This document shows positions 50,355-60,174 of a stretch of DNA of 64,000 nucleotides, one piece after another. Both the position numbers and the translations under genes were made by a program. The DNA comes from CAWAYH01 sp963786195 (GTDB lineage: Bacteria; Acidobacteriota; Vicinamibacteria; Vicinamibacterales; 2-12-FULL-66-21): NCBI GenBank assembly GCA_963786195.1, contig CAWAYH010000012.1, positions 62,001 to 126,000 of the forward strand. Reading direction: 5' to 3'. Under the pieces are notes generated by a model. The model searched no databases, was not told the origin of the DNA, and saw nothing but the letters and a program-made list of their open reading frames with translations. Numbering within the stretch: position 1 is the first letter of the stretch; every line of letters begins with the position of its first letter.

Positions 50355-50383
50355 AGAATAGCACTGCTTAGCTTCAAGGTCAA
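50355..50383 (-). promoter_or_regulatory. Candidate sigma70 promoter for mltD
   Basis: On the minus strand TTGACC (50383-50378), 17-bp spacer, TATTCT (50360-50355). It gives a leader of about 170 nt containing the GC hairpin at 50245-50261. It suggests mltD is transcribed separately from the microcompartment genes upstream. Confidence 0.55.
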
Positions 50384-50431
50384 CACTAACCCCAACGTGC
50401 TCAACAGTAAGCGTCAAACCACATGCCCAGC

Positions 50432-52195
50432 TCAACGTGGCCAGTCCGCCTGGACGAAAAGGCGGTGCTGTTCGGCCAGGTCGCGCGCGGCTGGCGTCAC
50501 GATCGTTCGTTCGCCGATCACGATCTTGCGACCGTGCTTGAGCGCCAGCCGAACGTCTTCCTCACAAACGAATTCCAGGGGTTTGGACAGCGGATCGGGC
50601 GTCCTGGTCTGCGACGCATCGGCAGGCTGGGACGGCGACTTACCTGCCGCTGACGGCGCCGCGCTCTGACCAGCGGGCAACCCGTAGCCTCGCGAGACCA
50701 GAAACTCGTCGATCCGTTTCGTCAGCTGGCCGGCCGCAATACCCGCAGGCGGCGCGGGTGCAGCGGGCGCCCGCGGCAGCACAGGTTCGGCCGACGCGGG
50801 TGTCGCCGGCCGCGCGCTCGACACCGGTGACGTCTCGTACGCGAGCCGCTTGATGTTCAGCAGGTGCCGAGGGGAGATGTTGTCCGACGTGATGTTCCCG
50901 CCGTACCCGCCGCAGCCGAGCGTCATCGAGGGATCGAGTCCCGTGGAGAGCCCGATGGAACCGTGCGTCGTTGGTGAGTTGACGACGATGCGGTAGGCCG
51001 GCTTCTTGAGACCGAACTGAAGAATGACGTCGTCGTTCCGCGAATGGATGGACATCGTGTGGCCCATCCCGCCGTAGCGGAGGATCTGCTTGCAGCGCTC
51101 GCACCCCTCGCGCCAGTCGCTCACGACATAGAAAGACAGAACCGGGCACAGCTTTTCGATTGACAGGGGATAGTCCCGCCCGACGCCTGCCAGCTCGGCG
51201 ATCAGCACGCGGGTCGTCGGAGGCACGCTGAAGCCGGCCTGTTGGGCGATGAACGTCGCCGGTCTGCCGACGAGCGCCGGATTCGGCAACCGCTGCGGGC
51301 TGACGAGGACGCGAGCGAGCGCGTCCATCTCGCTGGTCGACATGAAGTGGGCGCCGTTGGCGACGAACTGGCGCTTGACCTCGTCGACGAGCGGCGCATC
51401 CACGACGACCGAGTTCTCCGACGAGCAGAGGACGCCGCAGTCGAACGTCTTGCCGGTGACGATGTCCCGCACGGCCTTCGGTACATCGGCCGATCCCTCG
51501 ATGTACGCGGGTGCGTTCCCTGGCCCCACTCCGTACGCGGGCTTCCCGGCGCTGTATGCCGCACGCACGAGTCCCATCCCGCCGGTTGCCAGGATGACGG
51601 CGGTCTCACGCGCCTTCATCAGCTCCTGCGTCCCTTCGATCGTCACCGTCGTCATCCAGTTGATAGCGCCCTCGGGGGCGCCGGCACGGCGCGCCGCCTC
51701 GTTCATCACCTCGGCGACCCGAGAGATGCACCGCACCGCCGCCGGGTGAGGGCTGATGACGATGGGGCAGCGTGCCTTGATCGAGATCAGGATCTTGTAG
51801 ATCGCGGTGGACGTCGGGTTCGTGGAGGGCACGATCGCGGCCACGACGCCGAACGGCTCGGCAATCTCGATGACCTTCCGGTCCTCGATTCGCGCGATGA
51901 CGCCGACGGTCTTCATCGGCCGGATGAACTTGTAGACCTTCTGAGATGCGAAGAGGTTCTTCTGGACTTTGTCGGCGACGACGCCGTAGCCGGTTTCCTC
52001 GTGGGCCAGCCGGGCAAACGGCTCCGCCTGCGCCGTCGCTGCCGCGGCCATCGCATCGATCAGGGCGTCGATTTGTTCCTGCGAGAGTTCCGCGAGGACC
52101 GAGGCAGCTTCCTTCGCACGGCGCACCAGCGAGCGCGCTTCGTGGATGGACGTCAAATCACGATCGGTCTGAGCGGTTGGCTGGGTGCTCGCCAT
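50432..52195 (-). CDS. CoA-acylating aldehyde dehydrogenase with encapsulation-like helix and C-terminal extension
   Basis: Microcompartment-type aldehyde dehydrogenase (EutE/PduP-like) oxidising an aldehyde to acyl-CoA. 587 residues. The core spans 1-455: GVVAAIVPSTNPTSTAIYK, YGVGPGNAPAYIE, the catalytic Cys257 in FDCGVLCSSENS and TLGCGGYGG. A Pro/Ala linker (456-487) leads to a short amphipathic helix at 488-503 (AGQLTKRIDEFLVSRG), the form of an encapsulation peptide. A second linker leads to a compact tail 541-587 (FVCEEDVRLALKHGRKIVIG, then TIVTPAARDL) resembling segments seen in other BMC-associated proteins. The start is 18 bp downstream of the shell gene, so one operon. Confidence 0.9.
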   Translation of the reverse strand: MASTQPTAQTDRDLTSIHEARSLVRRAKEAASVLAELSQEQIDALIDAMAAAATAQAEPFARLAHEETGYGVVADKVQKNLFASQKVYKFIRPMKTVGVIARIEDRKVIEIAEPFGVVAAIVPSTNPTSTAIYKILISIKARCPIVISPHPAAVRCISRVAEVMNEAARRAGAPEGAINWMTTVTIEGTQELMKARETAVILATGGMGLVRAAYSAGKPAYGVGPGNAPAYIEGSADVPKAVRDIVTGKTFDCGVLCSSENSVVVDAPLVDEVKRQFVANGAHFMSTSEMDALARVLVSPQRLPNPALVGRPATFIAQQAGFSVPPTTRVLIAELAGVGRDYPLSIEKLCPVLSFYVVSDWREGCERCKQILRYGGMGHTMSIHSRNDDVILQFGLKKPAYRIVVNSPTTHGSIGLSTGLDPSMTLGCGGYGGNITSDNISPRHLLNIKRLAYETSPVSSARPATPASAEPVLPRAPAAPAPPAGIAAGQLTKRIDEFLVSRGYGLPAGQSAAPSAAGKSPSQPADASQTRTPDPLSKPLEFVCEEDVRLALKHGRKIVIGERTIVTPAARDLAEQHRLFVQADWPR

Positions 52196-52213
52196 GCGTG
52201 ACCGGGCGCAGGA

Positions 52214-52504
52214 CTACGTCGTCTTGGCGTCCTTGACTTTCGGCAGGACCTTTTCCACTTCCGAATGCGGCCTGGGGATCACGTGAACCGAGACGAGCTC
52301 GCCGACCCGCCGGGCCGCAGCCGCGCCGGCGTCGGTGGCCGCCTTGACGGCGCCGACGTCTCCGCGAACCATGACGGTCACATATCCCGCGCCGATGTAC
52401 TCTTTGCCGACGAGTACGACGTTGGCCGCCTTGACCATCGCATCGGCGGCCTCGATAGCGCCGATGAGGCCCTTGGTTTCGACCATTCCTAACGCTTCCG
52501 ACAT
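52214..52504 (-). CDS. Bacterial microcompartment shell protein, BMC-H hexamer type
   Basis: 96 residues from ATG 52504: EALGMVETKGLIGAIEAADA, MVKAANVVLVGKEYIGAGYV, VMVRGDVGAVKAATDAGAAA and VSVHVIPRPHSEVEKVLP. This is the single BMC domain of PduA/EutM/CcmK-type proteins, which form hexagonal shell tiles with a central pore; the pore region lies around KEYIGAG. It is first gene of a two-gene minus-strand operon with the aldehyde dehydrogenase. No pentamer (EutN/CcmL-type) or trimer gene is visible in the window. Confidence 0.95.
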   Translation of the reverse strand: MSEALGMVETKGLIGAIEAADAMVKAANVVLVGKEYIGAGYVTVMVRGDVGAVKAATDAGAAAARRVGELVSVHVIPRPHSEVEKVLPKVKDAKTT

Positions 52505-52587
52505 CAGGGATTCCTCAAACGCCCGAAGGCTAACATATTGCGGTACCTCGAACAACTGCAGGTACTATCGCTTGTTTTTCGCGGTTC

Positions 52588-53467
52588 GTGATTTTCTACA
52601 CATGTCCAGTCGCAATTCGGTTCTCGTGTTGGTCGGTGGCCGCGTCCAGCCTGGTTGCCGGATGCAGCCACAGAGAAGAAAACACTCCATGCGTCGCGAC
52701 GCCGGCGCTGTCGCTCGGTCGCGATCGCGCCGCGATCGGCAGCCCGTTGAAGTTGACGTATCGCTTCGACGTGGCGCAGGGGACGCGAATAGACCAGGAC
52801 TATCTGGTGTTCGTCCACATCCTGGATCCGGACGGCGAGCCGCTGTGGGGAGACGATCACGCCCCGACCGTACCGACATCGAAGTGGCAGCCGGGACAGA
52901 AGATCGAGTACACGCGAACCGTATTCATTCCGAACTACCCGTACATCGGTCCGGCCAACATCCGGATCGGGCTGTATACGCCCTCGTCCAATACGCGGCT
53001 GCCGCTCTGCGCCACGGATATCTCGCGGCGCGAGTACGAGGTGGCGAAGTTCCAGCTGCTGCCGCAGAACGAGAATATCTTCCTCATCTATAAGGAAGGC
53101 TGGCACCTGGCCGAGGTGTCTCCGGACGATCCGACGAACGAATGGCAGTGGACGAAGAAATCGGGTTCGATTTCGTTCAGAAATCCCAAGAAGGACGCGA
53201 CCTTCTATCTCGAGTACGACGCCCGGGTCGATCAGTTCACGCCGCCGCAGCAGGTGACGATTCGGATCGGCGATCAGGTGATCGGGACGTTCGCGGCCGA
53301 CTCCAAGGACAAGAAGCTCGTCTCGTTCCCGGTCTCCGCCGCCCAGTTCGGGGGGGCTGATATGGTCTGAGCTTACGCTCGACGTCGACCGGACGTTCAC
53401 GCCCGGTCCCTCAGACAACCGGGAGCTCGGAATCCGCGTCTTTCATGCATTCGTGGAGATTCGGTAG
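52588..53467 (+). CDS. Hypothetical lipoprotein, frameshifted at a G7 tract
   Basis: GTG 52588 gives FSCWSVAASSLVAGCSHRE with a lipobox; ATG 52602 in another frame hints at a further N-terminal indel. The mature protein is beta-rich: LTYRFDVAQGTRIDQDYLVF, HILDPDGEPLWGDDHAPTVP, WQPGQKIEYTRTVFIPNYPY, NEWQWTKKSGSISFRNPKKD. At 53350-53356 seven Gs put it into a premature stop (53368-53370). With six Gs the frame reads LIWSELTLDVDRTFTPGPSD, then NRELGIRVFHAFVEIR to TAG 53465-53467. I have no function for it; similar proteins seem to occur in acidobacterial genomes. Divergent from the microcompartment operon. Confidence 0.72.
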
Positions 53468-53577
53468 GGCCCTGACCCGAGGGGTTCCGTTGAACTCGCG
53501 GGCCTGACTGTAAAGTATTGTAAATACAGCAAGTTCTCGACAAGACCGTCTGGACGGTGCTACCATGACCCGTTTCC

Positions 53578-54246
53578 ATGCTTCTCGATAGATTCCGGAC
53601 CGCTGTGGCGGCCTTCGCCCTGATGCTCCTCGCATGCGCCGCGCAGGCGAACGCGGAGATCGTGTTTCTGACCTCGGGTCGGTCCGTGTCCGTGAAGTCC
53701 CATCGATTCGACGGGGACTCGATCATCCTGTCGCTGCGCACCGGCGGAGAGGTGACGTGCGACAAGTCCCTGATCGAGAAGATCATCGCGGACGAAGTGC
53801 CTTACCCGGAGCCGGCCCCTCCGCCTCAGAACCCGGCCCAGGCACCCGAGCCGGCGACGAGCCTGCTCCAGTCCACGCCCTACGGCGAGATCATCGCGGC
53901 GATGTCGGAGGCACATGGGGTCGACCCGCTGCTGGTCAGGGCGCTGATCCAGGTCGAATCGAATTACCAGGCTCGGGCAAAGTCCCGAAAGGGCGCCATG
54001 GGCCTGATGCAGCTGATGCCGGCAACCGCGAAGGAATACAAACTCAGGAACCCGTTCGATCCCAGGGCGAATATAGAAACGGGGATCAGGCACCTGAAGT
54101 CGCTGATCGATCGATTCGGGGTCGAGTTGGGGCTGGCGGCCTACAACGCCGGAGAAGGGGCGGTCACCAAGTTCAACGGTATTCCCCCTTATCGGGAAAC
54201 GCGGACCTACGTTTCGCGGATTCTGTCTCTGGCGGGCATCAAGTAG
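53578..54246 (+). CDS. Secreted lytic transglycosylase (SLT domain)
   Basis: 222 residues. Signal peptide FRTAVAAFALMLLACAAQANA. An N-terminal ~60-residue beta domain (IVFLTSGRSVSVKSHRFDGD) and a Pro-rich linker lead to the goose-lysozyme-like SLT domain: GVDPLLVRALIQVESNYQAR with the catalytic Glu, KGAMGLMQLMPATAKEYKL, ETGIRHLKSLIDRFGVELGL and AAYNAGEGAVTKFNGIPPYR. Such enzymes open peptidoglycan for envelope machines, which fits its position directly before the pilus genes. Confidence 0.92.
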   Translation: MLLDRFRTAVAAFALMLLACAAQANAEIVFLTSGRSVSVKSHRFDGDSIILSLRTGGEVTCDKSLIEKIIADEVPYPEPAPPPQNPAQAPEPATSLLQSTPYGEIIAAMSEAHGVDPLLVRALIQVESNYQARAKSRKGAMGLMQLMPATAKEYKLRNPFDPRANIETGIRHLKSLIDRFGVELGLAAYNAGEGAVTKFNGIPPYRETRTYVSRILSLAGIK

Positions 54247-54448
54247 CGCTTGCGCGTTTCCGCACCATTCCTCATCTGATCCGTTCGGTTTCCCAGCCGT
54301 CCGGTCCTTTCTCCTGTCTAACTTGCATGGGTCGGGCGGGCAGCCGGGGTGGCCGTGTTGTATAATCCGTCGAGGCGAGCGGCCGATAATGTCCACACAG
54401 ACAAGGGCTTGCGCGAGATCCGCGCCGGCGCGTAGATCGCGATAGCGC

Positions 54449-55658
54449 ATGGAGTTTCGCTGCAGGCTGGGCACGCCGGGGGGCGAGATCATCGAAGGGA
54501 TCTACGCCGCGGACAGCGAAGACCGCCTCCGCCGCGAGTTCGAAGAGAAAGGCCTGTACGTCCTCGCCCTTCACCGGGCGGGTCCGCTCGCGCTCGGATC
54601 GCTCGCGATGCCGACCCGCAGCGCGGATCAAGACACGGGAATTCCTCGTGTTCAACCAGGAGCTGGCGACGCTGCTCAAGGCCGGCATGCCGCTCGTCCA
54701 GTCGCTCGACATCCTGCGTGCGCGCGTGACCAACCTGCTGTTCAAGAGCGTGCTCGACGATGTGTACGACCGGGTTCGCGCGGGCAGCTCGCTGTCGGAG
54801 TCGTTCGAGGCGCACGGCTCGCTGTTCCCCGGCGTCTACACGGCATCGCTCCTGGCTGGCGAGAAGAGCGGCAACCTCGAGCAGGTCATCCGGCGCTATG
54901 TCACTTACGTAAAAGTGGTGACGAACGTCCGGCAGAAGACGATTTCGGCGCTGATCTACCCGGCGATCCTGCTCGTGCTGTCGCTCGTCGTCGTGTCGAT
55001 TCTGATGCTGCGCGTCGTGCCGGAGTTCGGCGACTATTACCGCCAGTTCGGCGCCGAGCTGCCGTTATCCACGCGGATCATCGTGGCGATCTCGTCGTTT
55101 GCGACGTCGTACTTCGGCGTGCTGGTGGTGATCGGGGTCGCCGCGGGGCTCGGGATCTGGCTCTGGCTCAAGCGGCCCGGTCAGAAGGCACGGTTCGACC
55201 GCTGGACCCTTGCCATGCCAGGGCTGGGGCCCGTGGCGAGGAAGTTCGCGACGTCGCAGGCGGCGCGAACGCTGGCGACGCTGCTCGGCGGCGGCATCCC
55301 GCTGGTCAACGCGATCGACGTGTCGGCGCGGTCGATCAAGAACCAGTACATGGCGCGCGAGCTGCACACTGCCGCCCAGCAGGTGCGGGAAGGTCGTGCG
55401 CTGGCGGCCGCCATGAACGACACGCGCGCGTTTCCGGACGTGGCGATCAAGATGGTCGAAGTCGGGGAGTCGACGGGCGCGCTCCAGGAGATGCTGAACA
55501 GCCTCGCCGACTTTTTCGATGAGGAAATCGAAACGAATCTGGAGCGGTTCGTGAAGGTCGTGGAGCCGATGCTTCTCATCATCATGGGCATCGTGATTGC
55601 CAGCTTGCTCCTGGCGCTCTACATGCCGTTGTTCAATCTGTCGAACGCATTGAGGTGA
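54449..55658 (+). CDS. pilC: Type IV pilus/type II secretion inner-membrane platform protein PilC/GspF, one frameshift
   Basis: Polytopic platform protein that couples the assembly ATPase to pilin extrusion. ATG 54449 gives MEFRCRLGTPGGEIIEGIYA. Near 54615 the frame shifts; from RIKTREFLVFNQELATLLKA onward it is continuous to 55658. Two GspF domains are present (LLKAGMPLVQSLDILRAR and LLGGGIPLVNAIDVSARSIK) with membrane helices ALIYPAILLVLSLVVVSILM, VLVVIGVAAGLGIWLWL and MLLIIMGIVIASLLLALYMP. pilB follows in 16 bp. Confidence 0.9.
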
Positions 55659-55674
55659 GCCTACGGCGCAGGAT

Positions 55675-57335
<1,661 letters not shown>

Positions 57336-57339
<4 letters not shown>

Positions 57340-58361
57340 CGCCCGAGACTCCAGCGACAGACCGATCGCTTCGCGCAGGGGGCTGGCTGGCGACGCCGCC
57401 GCCCGACGCCGCCCTGGAAATCGCGGGGGACCGCGTGACCGCGCTCGCGCTCGGGGGATCGCTCCGGGAGCCGGTGATTTCGGCGTATGCCGTGGAGCCC
57501 CTGGCGACCGGCGCGGTGACTCCCGCGTTGAACGCCGTCAACGTACACGACGCGTCGGCGTTGACGGCCGCGCTCAAATCGGCGCTGCAGAAGGCGGGCC
57601 TGCGCGCGCGCCGCGTCGCGCTCGTCCTGCCGGATACCATCGCGAAGGTGTCGCTGATTCGCTTCGAGAAGGTCCCGGCACGGGCGCAGGATCTCGATCA
57701 GCTCATCCGATGGCAGGTGCGAAAAGCCGCGCCGTTCCGGATCGAGGACGCGCAGATCTCGTGGATCAGCGGACTGCCGCTCGCCGGCGGCGGACGTGAG
57801 TACGTCGTGTCGGTCGCGCGCCGGGATCTGATCGAAAGCTACGAGCGCGCGTGCGATGCGGCTGGCGTGCACGCGGGCCTGATCGACATCGCCACCTTTT
57901 GCCTGATCAACACCCACATCGCGGCGTCGGGCACGGAGGCCGGCGACTGGCTGCTCGTGCACGTGGGGAGCGACTACGTGACGCTCGCGCTCGTGCGCGG
58001 TGAGCATCTCGTGTTCTTCCGCAACCGCACCCTGGGTGCCGAAGGCGATTTGGCGGATCTGGTGCACCAGACGGCGATGTACCACGAGGATCGGCTGGGC
58101 GGCGGCGGCTTCTCGAGGGTCATGCTGACTGGCGCGACCATCGTGGGTCCGGAACCCTCCGAGCGTCTCCGTCGAGGCATCGAGGAGCGGCTGGGAGGCC
58201 GCGTGGAGCTGCTCGATGTGCGGAACGCCGCCGCGATGCGCGATCGGATCAGCGCCAGCCCCGCGCTGCTCGACGCGCTCGCTGCGCCCGCTGGAGCGAT
58301 CCTCCGGGAACGCGTGACCCCGCGTGCGGCGCCCGGCGGCGCTGCCGGGCAGGTGGCGTGA
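57336..58361 (+). CDS. pilM: PilM-like actin-fold pilus assembly protein
   Basis: 341 residues, starting at ATG 57336 within the pilB end. The actin-like nucleotide fold is suggested by DAALEIAGDRVTALALGGSL, RRVALVLPDTIAKVSLIRFE, LDQLIRWQVRKAAPFRIEDA, WLLVHVGSDYVTLALVRGEH and SRVMLTGATIVGP. PilM is a cytoplasmic ring that binds the N-terminus of PilN. Position before pilN and pilO fixes the identity despite divergence. Its stop overlaps pilN (TGATG). Confidence 0.85.
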
Positions 58362-58975
58362 TGCTCCGCACGAACCTCTCCACGCGTCCGTTCTACAACG
58401 AGCGCGCCGTCCATCTGGCGCTCCTGCTCATCGCGCTCATCGTGTTGGGCGTGACGATCGTCAACGTCGTGAAGGTCGTGCAGCTCTCGCGGCACAACAC
58501 CGAGCTGTCGAGACGCGTGGGGGACGATCGGCGCAAGGCGGACGAGTTCACGCGCGAAGCGGCGAAGATCCGGCGGGGCGTCGATACCGACGAGCTCAAG
58601 CTCGTCGTCGCGCAGGCGCGCGAGGCGAACGCGCTCATCGACAGCCGCACGTTTTCCTGGACCGCGCTGTTCAACCGGCTCGAATCCGAGCTTCCGTCCG
58701 ACGTCATGCTCGCACAGGTCAGGCCGACGGTCGACGACAAGGGCACACGCATCACCATGGTGGTGCTGGCCCGCCGCGCCGGAGACATCCAGGAGTTCAT
58801 GGACAAGCTCGAGGCGACCGGAGCCTTCGAAGAGGCGCTCGAGCGTCAGTCGAACCGCACCGACGAGGGACTGACCCAGAGCACGCTCGAGGCGTGGTAT
58901 GTGCCCGGAAACGCGGAACCGGCGCCGCCGAAGGGCCCGCCACCAAAGGCCACCGGAGGGGCGGCACGGCCATGA
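58361..58975 (+). CDS. pilN: PilN-like alignment subcomplex protein
   Basis: 204 residues. A short cytoplasmic N-terminus (MLRTNLSTRPFYNERAV) matches the PilM-binding INLLPxR-like segment, then one membrane helix (LALLLIALIVLGVTIVNVV), a coiled coil and a ferredoxin-like periplasmic domain (TALFNRLESELPSDVMLAQV, GDIQEFMDKLEATGAFEEAL). It is bitopic and partners with PilO. The C-terminal tail is Pro-rich. It overlaps pilO by 4 bp. Confidence 0.87.
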   Translation: MLRTNLSTRPFYNERAVHLALLLIALIVLGVTIVNVVKVVQLSRHNTELSRRVGDDRRKADEFTREAAKIRRGVDTDELKLVVAQAREANALIDSRTFSWTALFNRLESELPSDVMLAQVRPTVDDKGTRITMVVLARRAGDIQEFMDKLEATGAFEEALERQSNRTDEGLTQSTLEAWYVPGNAEPAPPKGPPPKATGGAARP

Positions 58976-59544
58976 CGTTGACCCGTCGCATCCTCGACGA
59001 GAAGCGGCGCTTCATCTATCCGCTCGTCGCGGCCGTGATCCTCAACGCGGCCGTGTTCGTCGCAGTCGTCTATCCCTTGTCCATGAAGGTTGCCGGCGGT
59101 GAAGCGCAGGCCAGCGCGGCGGCCTCGGCGCTGGCCGACGCGCACCGCAACTACGAGGCGGCACGGGCGACGGTCACCGGCAAGGATGCCGCCGACAAGG
59201 AGCTGAAGAAGTTCTACGGCGCCGTGCTGCCACCCGATCAGAGCGAGGCGCGGCGGCTTCTCTCGAAGGTCGACGATCTCGCTGCCGCGGCGGGCGTCAC
59301 GAAGAACCGGTCGGCGCTCGAAGTGACGCAGGAGCGGGGCAGCGAGCTCGGCAAGTTGACGGCCACCGTCACGTTGACGGGCGACTACCGGAATATCCGG
59401 CGGCTGATTTACGCGCTCGAGACGTCGCCGGACTTTCTGATCCTCGAAAGCGTCGTGGTGGTGCAGGGATCCGAGCGGGACCAGGGGTTGAACGTGACGG
59501 CGACGGTCGCCACATACTTCCGGATGGGAGGCCATGGAAACTGA
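58972..59544 (+). CDS. pilO: PilO-like alignment subcomplex protein
   Basis: 190 residues from ATG 58972. One membrane helix (FIYPLVAAVILNAAVFVAVV), a coiled coil (AASALADAHRNYEAARATVT) and a ferredoxin-like domain (GELGKLTATVTLTGDYRNIR-type region, LIYALETSPDFLILESVVVV). It heterodimerises with PilN in the inner membrane. It overlaps the next gene by 11 bp. Confidence 0.87.
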   Translation: MTLTRRILDEKRRFIYPLVAAVILNAAVFVAVVYPLSMKVAGGEAQASAAASALADAHRNYEAARATVTGKDAADKELKKFYGAVLPPDQSEARRLLSKVDDLAAAAGVTKNRSALEVTQERGSELGKLTATVTLTGDYRNIRRLIYALETSPDFLILESVVVVQGSERDQGLNVTATVATYFRMGGHGN

Positions 59545-60118
59545 AGCGCCTGCCCGCCGGAACCGCCCGAGCCTCTGGCTCATCGCCGTGCTCCTGGTGG
59601 CGATCGTCGGCCTCGTCGCGAACGCGATGTGGCCACAAAAGCCAGCCGCCACCCCGCCCCAGCCGTCTAATCGAAGTGCGCGAAACGCGAAGACCGCCAG
59701 CACGAACGGGATCGACCCGGCGGATCTGAAAGTGCGGCTCGAGGCTCTGCAGGCCAAGCCGCAGGGTTCGGGGGAGATGGAGCGGAATCCGTTCCGCTTC
59801 AGGCCGGCGCCCGCGCCGCCGCCCCCGCCGGTCACGACTCGGAAGCCGGAACCGGAAAAGGTCGGACCGCCGTTGCCGCCGCCACCGCCGCCGATTCCTC
59901 CGATTCCCCTGAAGTTCATGGGAACGGTCGAGCAGGGCAACCTCAAGCTCGCGGCGCTCACGGACTGTAAGGGTTTCACGTACGCCGCGCGCGAGGGCGA
60001 TTCGTCCATCGACGGGCGTTACCGGCTCGTGAAGATCCAGGTCGAGTCCGTGGTCATGGAGTACAACAACGGGACGGGCAGGATCACGATCAGGCAAAGC
60101 GGGGAATGCCCCAAATGA
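59534..60118 (+). CDS. pilP: PilP-like inner-membrane/periplasmic linker protein
   Basis: 194 residues. One N-terminal membrane helix (LWLIAVLLVAIVGLVANAMW), then a Ser/Pro region with long polyproline runs and a C-terminal beta domain (PLKFMGTVEQGNLKLAALTD, GFTYAAREGDSSIDGRYRLV, VESVVMEYNNGTGRITIRQS), matching the PilP/GspC HR-type domain that contacts the secretin. Identity rests on gene order plus layout. The stop codon begins a 7-bp tandem repeat. Confidence 0.8.
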   Translation: METEAPARRNRPSLWLIAVLLVAIVGLVANAMWPQKPAATPPQPSNRSARNAKTASTNGIDPADLKVRLEALQAKPQGSGEMERNPFRFRPAPAPPPPPVTTRKPEPEKVGPPLPPPPPPIPPIPLKFMGTVEQGNLKLAALTDCKGFTYAAREGDSSIDGRYRLVKIQVESVVMEYNNGTGRITIRQSGECPK

Positions 60119-60143
60119 ATGCTGATTGCTGAATGCTGACTGC
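60116..60143. repeat. Four-unit heptad array beginning at the pilP stop
   Basis: TGAATGC, TGATTGC, TGAATGC, TGACTGC (60116-60143). The first TGA is the pilP stop codon. It lies 31 bp before the secretin GTG start. Confidence 0.85.
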
Positions 60144-60174
60144 AGATGGAAGGCTAACGTCGATTGGAGCCGTA

